A stretch of DNA of 64,000 bases from NCBI RefSeq assembly GCF_001593005.1, contig NZ_LQZQ01000051.1:1-64000 (forward strand). Reading direction: 5' to 3'. This document shows, piece after piece, positions 50,809 to 58,613 of the stretch. The position numbers and the translations under genes are program-made. Source of the DNA: Roseivirga ehrenbergii (GTDB taxonomy: Bacteria > Bacteroidota > Bacteroidia > Cytophagales > Cyclobacteriaceae). Each line of letters begins with the position of its first letter. Within the stretch, counting starts at the first letter, position 1. A model generated the notes under the pieces. It did no database searches. It was not told where the DNA came from and saw only the letters and a program-made list of their open reading frames with translations.

Positions 50809-51505
50809 ATAGACTTAATTCAACTTCGTTAGAATCAAGAATACTACCTTTTTCGCATTTTAAAACACGTTTAGGATAGTTCTTAATGAGGTTGTAATCG
50901 TGTGTTGCCATTAAAATTGAAGTTCCTCCCTTATTGATTTCCATAAAAGTCTGGAAAATACCATCAGAAACTTCAGGATCGAGGTTTCCGGTAGGTTCAT
51001 CGGCAATTAAAAGCACAGGATCATTAATTAAGGCACGTGCAATTACTACCCTTTGTTGTTCACCGCCAGAAAGTTGATGAGGCATTTTATTGGCAACCAC
51101 TCCCAAACCAACACGCATAAGTACCTCGGCCAACTTACTTTTCATCTTGGCTTTGTTTTTCCAGCCAGTGGCTTTCATTACAAAGTAGATGTTTTCGGCA
51201 ACTGAGCGATCGGGGAAGAGCTGGAAGTCTTGAAATACAACTCCTAGTTTTCTTCTTAAAAGTGGAACATCCTTTCGTTTGATATTCTGAATGTCATGAT
51301 TAGCAATTCTAATTTTACCCAAACGAAGCGGCAAATCGGCATAAAGCGTTTTTAACAGAGAACTCTTACCACTTCCTGTTCTTCCAACCAAATACACTAA
51401 CTCTCCTTTATTAATGGAAAGGGTAATGTTGTTCAATACAGTTTTATCGTCTTGAAAAATGGTGGCATCTTCGATGCGAACAATGGGTTCTCCTGAAAAA
51501 GGCAT
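50795..51505 (-). CDS. ftsE: Cell-division ABC ATPase FtsE
   Basis: A 236-residue ABC ATPase of the FtsE type, part of the FtsEX complex that controls peptidoglycan hydrolases at the septum. Walker A GRTGSGKSS is near 40, the signature LSGGEQQRVVIARAL near 138, and Walker B LLIADEPTGNLDP follows. The opening VRIEDATIFQDDKTVLNNITLSI is typical of Bacteroidota FtsE, where ftsE is not next to ftsX. It is the last gene behind fsa-like and a small protein gene on the minus strand. Confidence 0.86.
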   Translation of the reverse strand: MPFSGEPIVRIEDATIFQDDKTVLNNITLSINKGELVYLVGRTGSGKSSLLKTLYADLPLRLGKIRIANHDIQNIKRKDVPLLRRKLGVVFQDFQLFPDRSVAENIYFVMKATGWKNKAKMKSKLAEVLMRVGLGVVANKMPHQLSGGEQQRVVIARALINDPVLLIADEPTGNLDPEVSDGIFQTFMEINKGGTSILMATHDYNLIKNYPKRVLKCEKGSILDSNEVELSLFKVS

Positions 51506-51508
51506 AAT

Positions 51509-51772
51509 TTAAATATCCAGCTTTTGAAGTTTACCGAAAGGTAAGTTATTGATTACTTCTTGCAATTCAGTTTCTTTCCCTTCAAGGTCATACTTTTCTA
51601 ACTTTTTTAACGGTCGGTCGGCACGAAAGTATGCTATGAGCACGAAATTCTCGTCTCTTAACTGAATGTAATCTGGGATTTTCGCTTTCCCTTTTACTTT
51701 AATGATATACATATTCCTTAAAAACTTCGGGTCATTTGCATAACCCGAAGTTGGAACTAAAGTTTTATCCAT
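51509..51772 (-). CDS. Small conserved hypothetical between ftsE and aldolase
   Basis: About 87 residues from ATG 51772 ([20 protein letters not shown]), which overlaps the aldolase stop by eight bases, so they are coupled. Beta-rich then helical: [32 protein letters not shown] (seen in parts), then [20 protein letters not shown]. The tidy overlap, three bases to ftsE on the other side, suggests a Bacteroidota conserved gene. No function recognised; not a known FtsE partner. Confidence 0.65.
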   Translation of the reverse strand: MDKTLVPTSGYANDPKFLRNMYIIKVKGKAKIPDYIQLRDENFVLIAYFRADRPLKKLEKYDLEGKETELQEVINNLPFGKLQKLDI

Positions 51773-52421
51773 TTGCTTTGGCGTGGTCGGCAAGAAATTG
51801 TGCCAAACCTTTGTCTGTTAGCGGATGGTTCAACAAGCTAGTGATTACTTTCAACGGGCAAGTTGCAACGTCTGCACCAATTTCGGCACACTGCAATAAG
51901 TGCATAGTGTGACGTACTGAGGCAGCCAGTACTTCGGTAGCAAAACCGTAGTTGTCGTAAATCTGGCAGATTTGCTCGATAAGCTCTAAACCATCATACC
52001 CAATGTCATCAAGTCTTCCAATAAATGGAGAAACATAAGATGCACCTGCTTTGGCAGCCAATAAAGCTTGACCAGCAGAGAATACTAATGTACAGTTGGT
52101 TCTGATGTCTTCAGCTGTAAAAGTTTTAATGGCTTTAATACCATCTTTAGTCATTGGCACTTTTACAACGATTTTGTCATCGATTTGAGCCAATTCACGA
52201 CCTTCTTTCAACATGCCTTCATAATCGGTAGCAATTACCTCGGCACTTACGTTGTCGTCTACAATATCACAAATCGCCTTATAATGGGCTATTACGTTAT
52301 CGTGGCCAGAAATGCCTTCTTTAGCCATTAAAGAAGGGTTGGTGGTTACACCATCTAACACGCCTAAGTCGTAGGCTTCTCTTATTTCATCAAGATTCGC
52401 GGTGTCGATAAAGAACTTCAT
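51765..52421 (-). CDS. Transaldolase/fructose-6-phosphate aldolase (TalC/MipB type)
   Basis: A 218-residue TIM-barrel aldolase of the short transaldolase (TalC/FSA) group. Opens [16 protein letters not shown]; Schiff-base lysine is Lys87 in [47 protein letters not shown], and [12 protein letters not shown] are the expected motifs. It moves a dihydroxyacetone unit between sugar phosphates; whether it is transaldolase or fructose-6-phosphate aldolase cannot be read (short forms of both exist). Full length, first of three coupled minus-strand genes. Confidence 0.93.
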   Translation of the reverse strand: MKFFIDTANLDEIREAYDLGVLDGVTTNPSLMAKEGISGHDNVIAHYKAICDIVDDNVSAEVIATDYEGMLKEGRELAQIDDKIVVKVPMTKDGIKAIKTFTAEDIRTNCTLVFSAGQALLAAKAGASYVSPFIGRLDDIGYDGLELIEQICQIYDNYGFATEVLAASVRHTMHLLQCAEIGADVATCPLKVITSLLNHPLTDKGLAQFLADHAKANG

Positions 52422-52537
52422 TTTGATCTATTTTAGATTGATTTGCAATGCATTACAAAGCTAATGTTTTTGTTTGCTTGAAGCGCCCTTATAAACACAA
52501 CTTTTTATTGACGGTAGAAATTATCTTGAAACTAAAC

Positions 52538-52900
52538 CTAGTTCAGTTCTTCGAGCTTTTTCACCAAGGCAAAAGCATCGCCCTCTAATGGCAAGTAGCC
52601 GTATTCATAGCAAAAATAATAGGTGGCGCCTGCTTTTGTAGTGTAAGTAGAAGTGTGATAATTAAAGTCGAAGCCCTTTTCTATAAGTTTGTTTCTGGTG
52701 GTTTTTGATTTGCCGTCTGGATTGAGTTCTTCTAAAATGCGCCTGTTTCTTCTTAGCAAGTTGTGAACATTGCGTACATAATTATTTGAGTCGCTATTCT
52801 GGCGGTTATTAAAGGTGTTACGACACTGATCTGAGCAGAATTTTTTATCGATTCTGCCGTACATCGCGTCTCCACATTCTAAACATTGTCTTTCTTCCAT
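52538..52900 (-). CDS. Zinc-ribbon hypothetical protein
   Basis: About 120 residues from ATG 52900 (MEERQCLECGDAMYG); an upstream in-frame ATG at 52921 adds little. The N-terminus is a small zinc ribbon, CLECGDAMYGRIDKKFCSDQC (four Cys, CX2C...CX3C), as in MYND/DUF2116-like short zinc fingers, then a helical basic stretch and a C-terminal YTTKAGATYYFCYEYGYLPL beta region. Similar Bacteroidota proteins are conserved but uncharacterised. Divergent from ssb. Confidence 0.75.
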   Translation of the reverse strand: MEERQCLECGDAMYGRIDKKFCSDQCRNTFNNRQNSDSNNYVRNVHNLLRRNRRILEELNPDGKSKTTRNKLIEKGFDFNYHTSTYTTKAGATYYFCYEYGYLPLEGDAFALVKKLEELN

Positions 52901-52978
52901 GCTGAAAAATCTAAAAAACAAAAACTACCACTTTTCTGAATTGGGAGTTAAGTTATTGTAAAAGAGTGGTATATCCAA

Positions 52979-52994
52979 TTGTAAACGTTTACAA
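52979..52994. promoter_or_regulatory. 16-base perfect palindrome upstream of ssb
   Basis: TTGTAAACGTTTACAA is its own reverse complement, the shape of a LacI-type (cre-like) or other dimeric operator. It lies 122 bases before the ssb start and 78 bases before the divergent zinc-ribbon gene. No regulator is near. Overlapping it are two 21-base direct repeats at 52990-53010 and 53011-53031, both starting TACAAACG and ending CCGAC. Confidence 0.45.
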
Positions 52995-53116
52995 ACGAAT
53001 GTTACCCGACTACAAACGTTTAGCAACCGACTTTGCTTTTCGGTCTGCTGTTACTTTGCCATTGTCAATTCGGAAATACAAACCGAACGGACAACAAACG
53101 TTAAACATTTTATATC

Positions 53117-53455
53117 ATGAGAAATTTAAGAAACAGTGTACAGTTGATCGGAAGATTAGGTCAAGATCCAGAAGTGAAAAACTTAACATCAGGTAAAAAG
53201 CTTACTACGTTTTCATTGGCCACTACAGATGCCTACAAAAATGCAGACGGAGATAAAATCGAAGACACACAATGGCATAATATTATTGCTTGGGGCAAGG
53301 TAGGAGAGATAGCCGCTGAATATTTAAAGAAAGGCGCGGAAGTTTGTATTGAAGGAAAGTTGGTGCACAGGTCGTACGAAAACTCGGCTGGTGAAAAACG
53401 ATTCGTGACTGAGATTAACCTAAACGAATTGTTGATGATGGGTGGGAAGAAATGA
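53117..53455 (+). CDS. ssb: Single-stranded DNA-binding protein
   Basis: A 112-residue Ssb: OB-fold with VQLIGRLGQDPEVKNLTSGKKLTTFSLATTD (in parts), WHNIIAWGKVGEIAAEYLKKGAEVCIEGKL and YENSAGEKRFVTEI. It protects single-stranded DNA and recruits repair and replication proteins. It lacks the long acidic C-terminal tail with DDDIPF that the housekeeping Ssb usually has; the frame ends right after LLMMGGKK. That shortness suggests a secondary Ssb, with the main one elsewhere (inference). Confidence 0.93.
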   Translation: MRNLRNSVQLIGRLGQDPEVKNLTSGKKLTTFSLATTDAYKNADGDKIEDTQWHNIIAWGKVGEIAAEYLKKGAEVCIEGKLVHRSYENSAGEKRFVTEINLNELLMMGGKK

Positions 53456-53476
53456 AACCCAATTCTTTTAAAACAG

Positions 53477-53511
53477 AAATGCATAGACGGTCGGGGATTG
53501 TCTATGCATTT
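53477..53511. terminator. Hairpin shared by ssb and small membrane protein gene 1
   Basis: Twelve-base perfect stem (AAATGCATAGAC at 53477-53488 with its complement at 53500-53511), 11-base loop, followed by T at 53509-53514: good terminator for ssb. It also lies 31 bases past the stop of the 53542-53670 gene on the other strand. A near copy lies at 53817-53849. Confidence 0.75.
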
Positions 53512-53541
53512 TTTAATTACTCTACTTTTTATTTTTTCGGC

Positions 53542-53670
53542 TTAGCCTATAATTCCCGTTACTGAAATGAGTGTTTGGTAAGCAATGAAGGTTACGAAAA
53601 CAGCAACTACTAATTTTGTTAATGAATTAGTTTTTTTAGAAGTGGTAGTTTGTGTTGTTGCAGCTTTCAT
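53542..53670 (-). CDS. Small single-pass membrane protein 1 (42 residues)
   Basis: ATG at 53670, TAA at 53542, 42 residues. The N-terminal part is Thr/Lys-rich (MKAATTQTTTSKKTNSLTK), then one hydrophobic helix from about residue 20 to 42 ending LISVTGIIG. It is clearly a paralogue of the next gene: both end YQTxISVxGxIG and share KxNSxxKL before the helix. Both have a similar upstream block and hairpin downstream. No family recognised; inner-membrane location is inferred. Confidence 0.68.
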   Translation of the reverse strand: MKAATTQTTTSKKTNSLTKLVVAVFVTFIAYQTLISVTGIIG

Positions 53671-53816
53671 AATTTCTGTATTTAAGTTCAGTAGTAAGTA
53701 TCCAAATAGGGTGCCAGTGCCCTGAGCGGGTTTAAACCCACTTTTTCTTATTGAGCTTGTCCCGAATTGGGAATCGTCTTGACCTGTGGGAATAAATAGG
53801 CCTTCTCAAAAAGCAG

Positions 53817-53849
53817 AAATGCATAGAACAAGAAATTGTCTATGCATTT
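53817..53849. terminator. Hairpin after small membrane protein gene 2
   Basis: Eleven-base stem (53817-53827 with 53839-53849), 11-base loop, the same AAATGCATAGA arm as the hairpin at 53477. It lies 27 bases beyond the stop of the 53876-54028 gene. Confidence 0.65.
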
Positions 53850-53875
53850 TAATAATCCTTGGTTGATGTTTTATC

Positions 53876-54028
53876 TTAGCCAATAAGCCCCATTACCGAA
53901 ATAAACGTTTGATAAACGATGAATGCGGCAAGAATACAAAAGGTAAGTTTGATAAAGGAATTGGATTTTTTTAAAGCAGTTCTTCTTACTCTTGCTTGAC
54001 CGTGGTTTTGTAATGTTGCAGTTCTCAT
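53876..54028 (-). CDS. Small single-pass membrane protein 2 (50 residues)
   Basis: ATG at 54028 (an alternative in-frame ATG at 54037 adds three residues), TAA at 53876. An Arg/Lys-rich N-terminus (MRTATLQNHGQARVRRTALK) precedes one hydrophobic helix (about 25-50) ending YQTFISVMGLIG. Paralogous to the 53542-53670 gene with identical spacing of the shared upstream block (GTGCCA and ATTTG/CAAAT-type bases 28-30 bases before the start) and downstream hairpin. Function unknown. Confidence 0.66.
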   Translation of the reverse strand: MRTATLQNHGQARVRRTALKKSNSFIKLTFCILAAFIVYQTFISVMGLIG

Positions 54029-54161
54029 AATACTCATGTTTATATACTAATATTGAGTATTCAAATGGAGTGCCATTACGTTTAAATGATTCTAACGCAG
54101 TTTTTGGTTCAAATAAAATCCCATTTTGGGATTGCTGTATAAGCCTTGAAACCGAGAGTTG

Positions 54162-54956
54162 TTATTTTTTCTTTGCCTCTTCTGCAATGGCGTAAGCAAT
54201 AACTAGGACACTACTAACAATACAGGCCCATGTAAGAATCCCTGTTTTACCATTGAAAGCTAATTGATAGAGTCCAGCACCAAGTCCGCCTCCGATGATA
54301 GGTCCAATAATTGGAATCCAAGCATAACTCCATTTCGAATTCCCCTTTCCTTTTATGGGCAATAGAAAATGCGCGAGTCTGGGTCCGAAATCTCTGGCAG
54401 GGTTAATCGCATAACCCGTTGTACCACCTTGCGCCATACCAATAACAACGATAAGACCACCAACAACTAAAGGGTTTAAGCCTTCGACAAACTGATTAGC
54501 ACCAATCATGAGTAAGCCAAAAATCAACACCATTGTACCTAAAACTTCACTTAATAGGTTTGCACTTTTCTGGTCTATTGCTCCACCTGTACAAAATATG
54601 CCAAGCTTAGCTCCTTGATCCTCAGTCTTACCCCAGTGTGGTAAATACTGTAGCCAAGTAAACGAAGCTCCTGCCATTGCGCCAAGTACTTGGGCAATAA
54701 TATAACCAGGCACTAAGTTCCATTCAAAATCACCGGTCATGGCAAGCGAAAGAGTTACGGCAGGATTGATATGTGCTCCACTAATTTGACCAACTGCGTA
54801 AATGCCAAAAGTAACGGCCAGCCCCCAGCCAATTGTGGTGACAATCCAGCCTGAGTTTTTAGCGTAAGAAAAATTTAGTGTAGTGGCAGCGTTGGTTCCA
54901 TTCCCAAAAAAGATAAGGATGGCCGTGCCCACAAATTCTGCGAGATAAACGGACAT
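54162..54956 (-). CDS. Aquaglyceroporin (MIP family channel)
   Basis: A 264-residue MIP channel from ATG 54956 (MSVYLAEFVGT); a TTG at 54962 is also in frame. Six helices and two half-helices with NPA motifs GAHINPAVTLS and GYAINPARDFGPRL. The Asp after NPAR (NPARD) is a mark of glycerol-conducting members. It should pass glycerol and other small solutes through the inner membrane. No glycerol kinase or regulator is adjacent. Alone on its transcript. Confidence 0.92.
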   Translation of the reverse strand: MSVYLAEFVGTAILIFFGNGTNAATTLNFSYAKNSGWIVTTIGWGLAVTFGIYAVGQISGAHINPAVTLSLAMTGDFEWNLVPGYIIAQVLGAMAGASFTWLQYLPHWGKTEDQGAKLGIFCTGGAIDQKSANLLSEVLGTMVLIFGLLMIGANQFVEGLNPLVVGGLIVVIGMAQGGTTGYAINPARDFGPRLAHFLLPIKGKGNSKWSYAWIPIIGPIIGGGLGAGLYQLAFNGKTGILTWACIVSSVLVIAYAIAEEAKKK

Positions 54957-55007
54957 AATCAAAAAGTCTAGGAAGTAATAATACGATAAAGAAGGGGATA
55001 AAAAAAG

Positions 55008-55098
55008 GCATCAGGATGTCGCACCGCTACAACCGCCTACCCTTGCTCTGTTCCCAGCCTGGGGGAGTTCAGCGGGAGCTGGTCGCACCCCTCTGCCG
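55008..55098 (-). ncRNA. ffs: Bacterial signal recognition particle RNA (4.5S-like)
   Basis: Read on the minus strand, the transcript contains GAACTCCCCCAGGC, TGGGAACAGAGCAAGGGTA and GGCGGTTG, the conserved tetraloop/Ffh-binding core of small SRP RNA, and its ends pair (GGCAGAGG near 55098 with CCTGATGCC near 55010). The 3' end runs into TTTTTTT at about 55007-55001, a terminator. 5' and 3' ends are estimates to a few bases. The RNA binds Ffh to form SRP for co-translational membrane targeting. Confidence 0.86.
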
Positions 55099-55102
55099 GG
55101 CG

Positions 55103-55110
55103 CAAAGGTA
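55103..55110 (-). promoter_or_regulatory. Promoter -7 box of the SRP RNA gene
   Basis: TACCTTTG on the minus strand fits TAnnTTTG; a TTTT (about 55130-55133) is 19 bases upstream. Expected start a few bases downstream of the box agrees with the RNA 5' end near 55098. Confidence 0.55.
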
Positions 55111-55294
55111 TTAAGAAATTGCTAATAGGAAAACTTGAGGGCAGAAATATTAAATTATTATTCTCACTATTTATGGGTATTTACTTCCTAAGCCCATTAT
55201 GCTTATTTTAGGCTTGAATCGAGTTTGCTCCCTTCATTGAAAAGTAAGAGATTCATTGTGTGTATATTTAATCTTCAATCAAAAAAAGTGTGTT

Positions 55295-55468
55295 ATGTTA
55301 AAACCAAAAAGAAGAAGTTCAATTGAAAAGAGTTTTGGGTTGATGTTTCAATCTAAAGCCTTTATGACCAATAGGTATGATCCAGACCCTGAAGATCCCG
55401 AAGAGGAAGAAGAAGGAGGTTCTAATAATCCTCCTCCTCCAATACCTCCTAACTCTGGTAATGAATAA
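55295..55468 (+). CDS. 57-residue acidic, proline-rich peptide gene coupled to a histidine kinase
   Basis: ATG at 55295; the stop TAA shares its last base with the start of the kinase gene (TAATG), a classic translational-coupling overlap. The peptide has a basic N-terminal part (MLKPKRRSSIEKSFGLMFQ), a polyacidic stretch (EDPEEEEEGG) near residues 32-42, and a tail of four prolines and NPPPPIPPNSGNE. The frame stays open to an ATG at 55256 but the extra residues are not better. No signal peptide is seen. It could be a peptide signal, a leader-regulated element or a small adaptor; none is proved. Confidence 0.6.
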   Translation: MLKPKRRSSIEKSFGLMFQSKAFMTNRYDPDPEDPEEEEEGGSNNPPPPIPPNSGNE

Positions 55469-57150
55469 TGAAGGTTATAATTACTGTAATAATTTTTTTC
55501 AGCCAGATACCTCTATTTAGCCAAGTTTTAAACGACTTGGAAAACTTAAGGAAGCAGGGTGAAAAGTATAGGGCTGAGTCAAAGTATGACTCGGCTCTAA
55601 TTGCTTTTCGTCAGGTGAATGATTTGGCAGAAGAGATGAACAATGTTGAGTTTCAAGTTCGCTCCGCAATAGGGGTCGCTGCTGTGTTTATTGAATTAGG
55701 ACAGTCGGATTTTGCTCGAACATACTACCTTAAAGCCATTAAGTTGTCCCAAAGTATTGATAATGGGCGTTTAGAGAATAACGCATGGTATGGGATTGGG
55801 GTGACTCATCAGATAGAAGAAAATCTCGATTCGGCACTGTTCTACTACAATAAGACCAAGGTGTTGTTTGACGAGGAAAAGAACAAGGAAATGGTTGCGT
55901 CTTTGCTCTCAAATATTGGGTCACTTCATTATTTAAAAGAGGAATATGATTTAGCAATTGCTAAGAGTTATGAGTCTTCAATACAAAACAAAGAATTAAA
56001 TAACTTCAGAGTTGTAGGGCTCGATTACCGAAGGATAGGAATGTCTTTCTTCAAGCTCAATAATCTTGATAGTGCGAAAGTCTACGCAAACCTAGCATAT
56101 GAAATAGCAGATTCTTTGAAATACTTAGATGATGCAAGAGAGGTATTGACGCTTCTATCTGAAATAGCAAGAAGCGAGGGTGAGTTTGAAGAGGCGGCCA
56201 GATATACAGACTCATCAGACTCGCTTGCAAAAGTCATCTATGTAAATGGGAAAAACGATGAAATTCTAGAGTTAAAGGCGCAGGTGATGACAGCTTCTTT
56301 GGCTCTCGAATCTGAAAGACAGAAGAATTTAGCACTTCAGCAACGAAAATATAAGACTATTATATTAGTCGTTTCCATTACACTTGTGGTGGCTGCCTTG
56401 ATAATGATTTATGTCATTAATCAGCGTAGGAAGAACATTAAAACCCTAGCGGAAAAGAACGAAGAGATTAATAAGCAGCAAATTGACGAGCTCTTGCAGA
56501 AACAGGAAATAACTTCACTACAAGGGGTTTTGGAAGGGCAAGAAACTGAACGAAGAAGGATTGCTATTGACCTTCATGACCGACTCGGAGGTATACTCTC
56601 GATGGTTAAATTACACTTTAGTGTAGTTACTGAAAGCTTAAGTAAGGATGATCAGGCTCATGCTAAGTTTATGAAGGCTTCTGATTTATTGGATCAGGCT
56701 ACGGGTGAGGTAAGAAGTATTTCACACAATTTAATGTCGGGGGTGCTTACAAAGTTTGGACTCGTGCCAGCTTTAGAAGACTTGAAAGATAAGATTTCTC
56801 AGACAGGTAAACTCAAGGTAAGTCTGTATTCAAACGATTTGAATAATGTTTTGACTGCCGAACAAGAGTTGCAGTTGTATCGTATTGTTCAAGAGTTGAT
56901 TAGCAATATTCTAAAGCATTCTCATGCTAAAGAAGCCAATATTCAACTTACAAAAGGTGAAGATAGTGTTAACCTTATTGTGGAAGATGACGGGGTAGGT
57001 TTTGACTTGAAGGAAGTAAATAAAAAAACCGGAATAGGTTTAATTAACTTAAAGGCAAGAGTTAGCAAGCTCAATGGTAATTTCCATATTGATTCTGGAA
57101 GAGGGGCAGGCACAACAATTTCAATTGATATACCAATAAATAATGATTAG
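55468..57150 (+). CDS. TPR-containing sensor histidine kinase (HisKA_3 type)
   Basis: A 560-residue kinase: signal peptide or first helix (about 1-19), five to six tetratricopeptide repeats (about 30-255; e.g. YDSALIAFRQVNDLAEEM, LDSALFYYNKTKVLF), a transmembrane helix near 296-318, a coiled-coil linker, a HisKA_3 dimerisation domain with His370 in IDLHDRLGGIL, and an ATPase domain with ISNILKHSHA and DDGVGFD, GIGLINLKAR. The TPR part lies outside the cytoplasm and should sense a protein or peptide. The start overlaps the 57-residue gene by one base; its stop overlaps the regulator gene by eight. A two-component system with the next gene. Confidence 0.92.
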   Translation: MKVIITVIIFFSQIPLFSQVLNDLENLRKQGEKYRAESKYDSALIAFRQVNDLAEEMNNVEFQVRSAIGVAAVFIELGQSDFARTYYLKAIKLSQSIDNGRLENNAWYGIGVTHQIEENLDSALFYYNKTKVLFDEEKNKEMVASLLSNIGSLHYLKEEYDLAIAKSYESSIQNKELNNFRVVGLDYRRIGMSFFKLNNLDSAKVYANLAYEIADSLKYLDDAREVLTLLSEIARSEGEFEEAARYTDSSDSLAKVIYVNGKNDEILELKAQVMTASLALESERQKNLALQQRKYKTIILVVSITLVVAALIMIYVINQRRKNIKTLAEKNEEINKQQIDELLQKQEITSLQGVLEGQETERRRIAIDLHDRLGGILSMVKLHFSVVTESLSKDDQAHAKFMKASDLLDQATGEVRSISHNLMSGVLTKFGLVPALEDLKDKISQTGKLKVSLYSNDLNNVLTAEQELQLYRIVQELISNILKHSHAKEANIQLTKGEDSVNLIVEDDGVGFDLKEVNKKTGIGLINLKARVSKLNGNFHIDSGRGAGTTISIDIPINND

Positions 57151-57772
57151 AGTTCTTATAGTTGACGATCACCAAGTGGTAATTGATGGCATATCTTCAA
57201 TCCTTGAAGATGATGCTTCAATAAAAGTGGTCGATAGCGCTTTAACTGGAGCAGACGCACTACGCAAACTCGAATTTTGTGCGGTTGATGTTTTATTGCT
57301 CGATATCAATATGCCCGAAATGGATGGAATCGAGGTGGTAAGACAGCTGCATAAGAAAGGAATTAAAGTGAATGTGCTGATTCTCACAATGCATAACAAT
57401 GCACAGTTTACCAAGCAACTGATTGAGCTGGGAGTCCAAGGTTGTATTCTTAAAAATTCAGGAAAGAAGGAATTGATTTTCGCGATTAACGAAGTATCAC
57501 AGGGCAGAAGAATTTATAGCGAAGATGTGACTGAATCACTTTTTGACAGCTTAGAAAAAACTCAGAATGCTGTAGATCAAGTACAACTGACCAAAAGAGA
57601 AGTAGAGATTATTAAGCTTATTGCTTCAGAGTTAAATACCAATGAAATTGCAGAACAGCTATTTATTAGTTCTCATACAGTAGATACGCACAGGAAGAAT
57701 ATCTTAAGTAAGTTAGGAGTGAAGAATTTGGCAGGCTTGGTGAAATTTGCTTACGAGAATCAGTTGGTTTAG
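57143..57772 (+). CDS. LuxR/NarL-family response regulator
   Basis: A 209-residue DNA-binding response regulator: receiver domain (about 1-120) with Asp54 in VLLLDINMPEMDG, the conserved Thr/Lys positions in LTMHNN and LKNSGKKE, and a LuxR HTH domain (about 140-209) with LTKREVEIIKLIASELNTNEIAEQLFISSHTVDTHRKNIL read in parts. It starts inside the kinase gene's end and is its likely output. The target genes are unknown; a likely candidate for regulation is its own operon. Confidence 0.93.
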   Translation: MIRVLIVDDHQVVIDGISSILEDDASIKVVDSALTGADALRKLEFCAVDVLLLDINMPEMDGIEVVRQLHKKGIKVNVLILTMHNNAQFTKQLIELGVQGCILKNSGKKELIFAINEVSQGRRIYSEDVTESLFDSLEKTQNAVDQVQLTKREVEIIKLIASELNTNEIAEQLFISSHTVDTHRKNILSKLGVKNLAGLVKFAYENQLV

Positions 57773-58023
57773 CCTTCCTTTCGTTGAAAAAAGTCTTTTT
57801 TCATATAGAGTTGAAACTCTAATGGACTACTTTCTTTGAATTCATCTTCGGCCAAATCATCATAAATTTCTTCATCAAAATTCATGTCTGTTTTTTCTAC
57901 TTTTCCATCAGGGTGAATAATCAATTCGGTGCCAGAAAAGTCAATAGGGTTGACTGACACAAGTACCTGATAGTCTTCAAAAACGCGCTTGAAGTATTTA
58001 AAAACGATAGCATCTTTTTTCAT
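57769..58023 (-). CDS. Small conserved hypothetical (84 residues)
   Basis: An 84-residue frame from ATG 58023, overlapping the convergent response-regulator stop by four bases. Acidic protein with KDAIVFKYFKRVFEDYQVLVS, a beta-turn LIIHPDGKVEKTDMNFDEEIY and a final QLYMKKDFFQRKEG. It looks folded and coding, but no family was recognised. Upstream PAP2 gene is 26 bases away on the same strand, so it probably shares that transcript. Confidence 0.62.
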   Translation of the reverse strand: MKKDAIVFKYFKRVFEDYQVLVSVNPIDFSGTELIIHPDGKVEKTDMNFDEEIYDDLAEDEFKESSPLEFQLYMKKDFFQRKEG

Positions 58024-58049
58024 ACTAAAATCTGATTTGTATTGGTGAA

Positions 58050-58613
58050 TTAACCCTTCTGCTTTTTAGTTGAAGCAAAGGTAAATAAGCGGAAGCATAT
58101 ATATCCGGCAATCAAGCCGATTAATGCACCTGTGATTACATCACCAGGAAAATGAACCCCCAAATAAACACGGCTATACGCAATTAGCGCAGCCCAAGGC
58201 AGCAATAGCCAAATGTATTTTAGCTTGTCCTTTAAGCAGAACCAGCAGAAAAAAGCCAACGCAAACATATTTGAGGCATGGGATGAAGCAAAGCCATAAC
58301 GTCCGCCACAACCATCTGGGGTGTGGACCCAATCCATTATTTCAGGATCATGGCACGGTCGAAGACGGGCTATCCAGGGTTTTAATAGCCCAGAGGCTGT
58401 TTGGTCGCTGATTAATATGAGTAAACCAAGAGATAGAGCCATCCAGCCGTAGTTCTTTTTGTATTTGAATAGCCAATAAAGCAAGACGACATAAAGAGGA
58501 ATCCAAATGAATTTATTGCTAGCCCAGGTCATTATAAAATCACCAAAGCCATTATGCGCCTCGTTTATAACGCGGAAAAGTGCCTTATCCCATTGTTCTA
58601 GTTGATCGATCAT
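58050..58613 (-). CDS. PAP2-family membrane phosphatase
   Basis: A 187-residue integral membrane phosphatase with all three PAP2 motifs: KPWIARLRPC, YGFASSHASNMFAL (SSHxS form of PSGH) and SRVYLGVHFPGDV, plus five or six helices. It should dephosphorylate lipid phosphates such as undecaprenyl pyrophosphate or phosphatidic acid at the membrane. Its start codon touches the hemF stop region (adjacent), so the genes are contiguous. Substrate not determinable. Confidence 0.93.
   Translation of the reverse strand: MIDQLEQWDKALFRVINEAHNGFGDFIMTWASNKFIWIPLYVVLLYWLFKYKKNYGWMALSLGLLILISDQTASGLLKPWIARLRPCHDPEIMDWVHTPDGCGGRYGFASSHASNMFALAFFCWFCLKDKLKYIWLLLPWAALIAYSRVYLGVHFPGDVITGALIGLIAGYICFRLFTFASTKKQKG

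Noticed and set aside
52966-53196. 76-codon frame before ssb
   Set aside because: It crosses the palindrome and repeats and overlaps ssb in another frame; the protein repeat YKRMLPD/YKRLATD only mirrors the DNA repeat.
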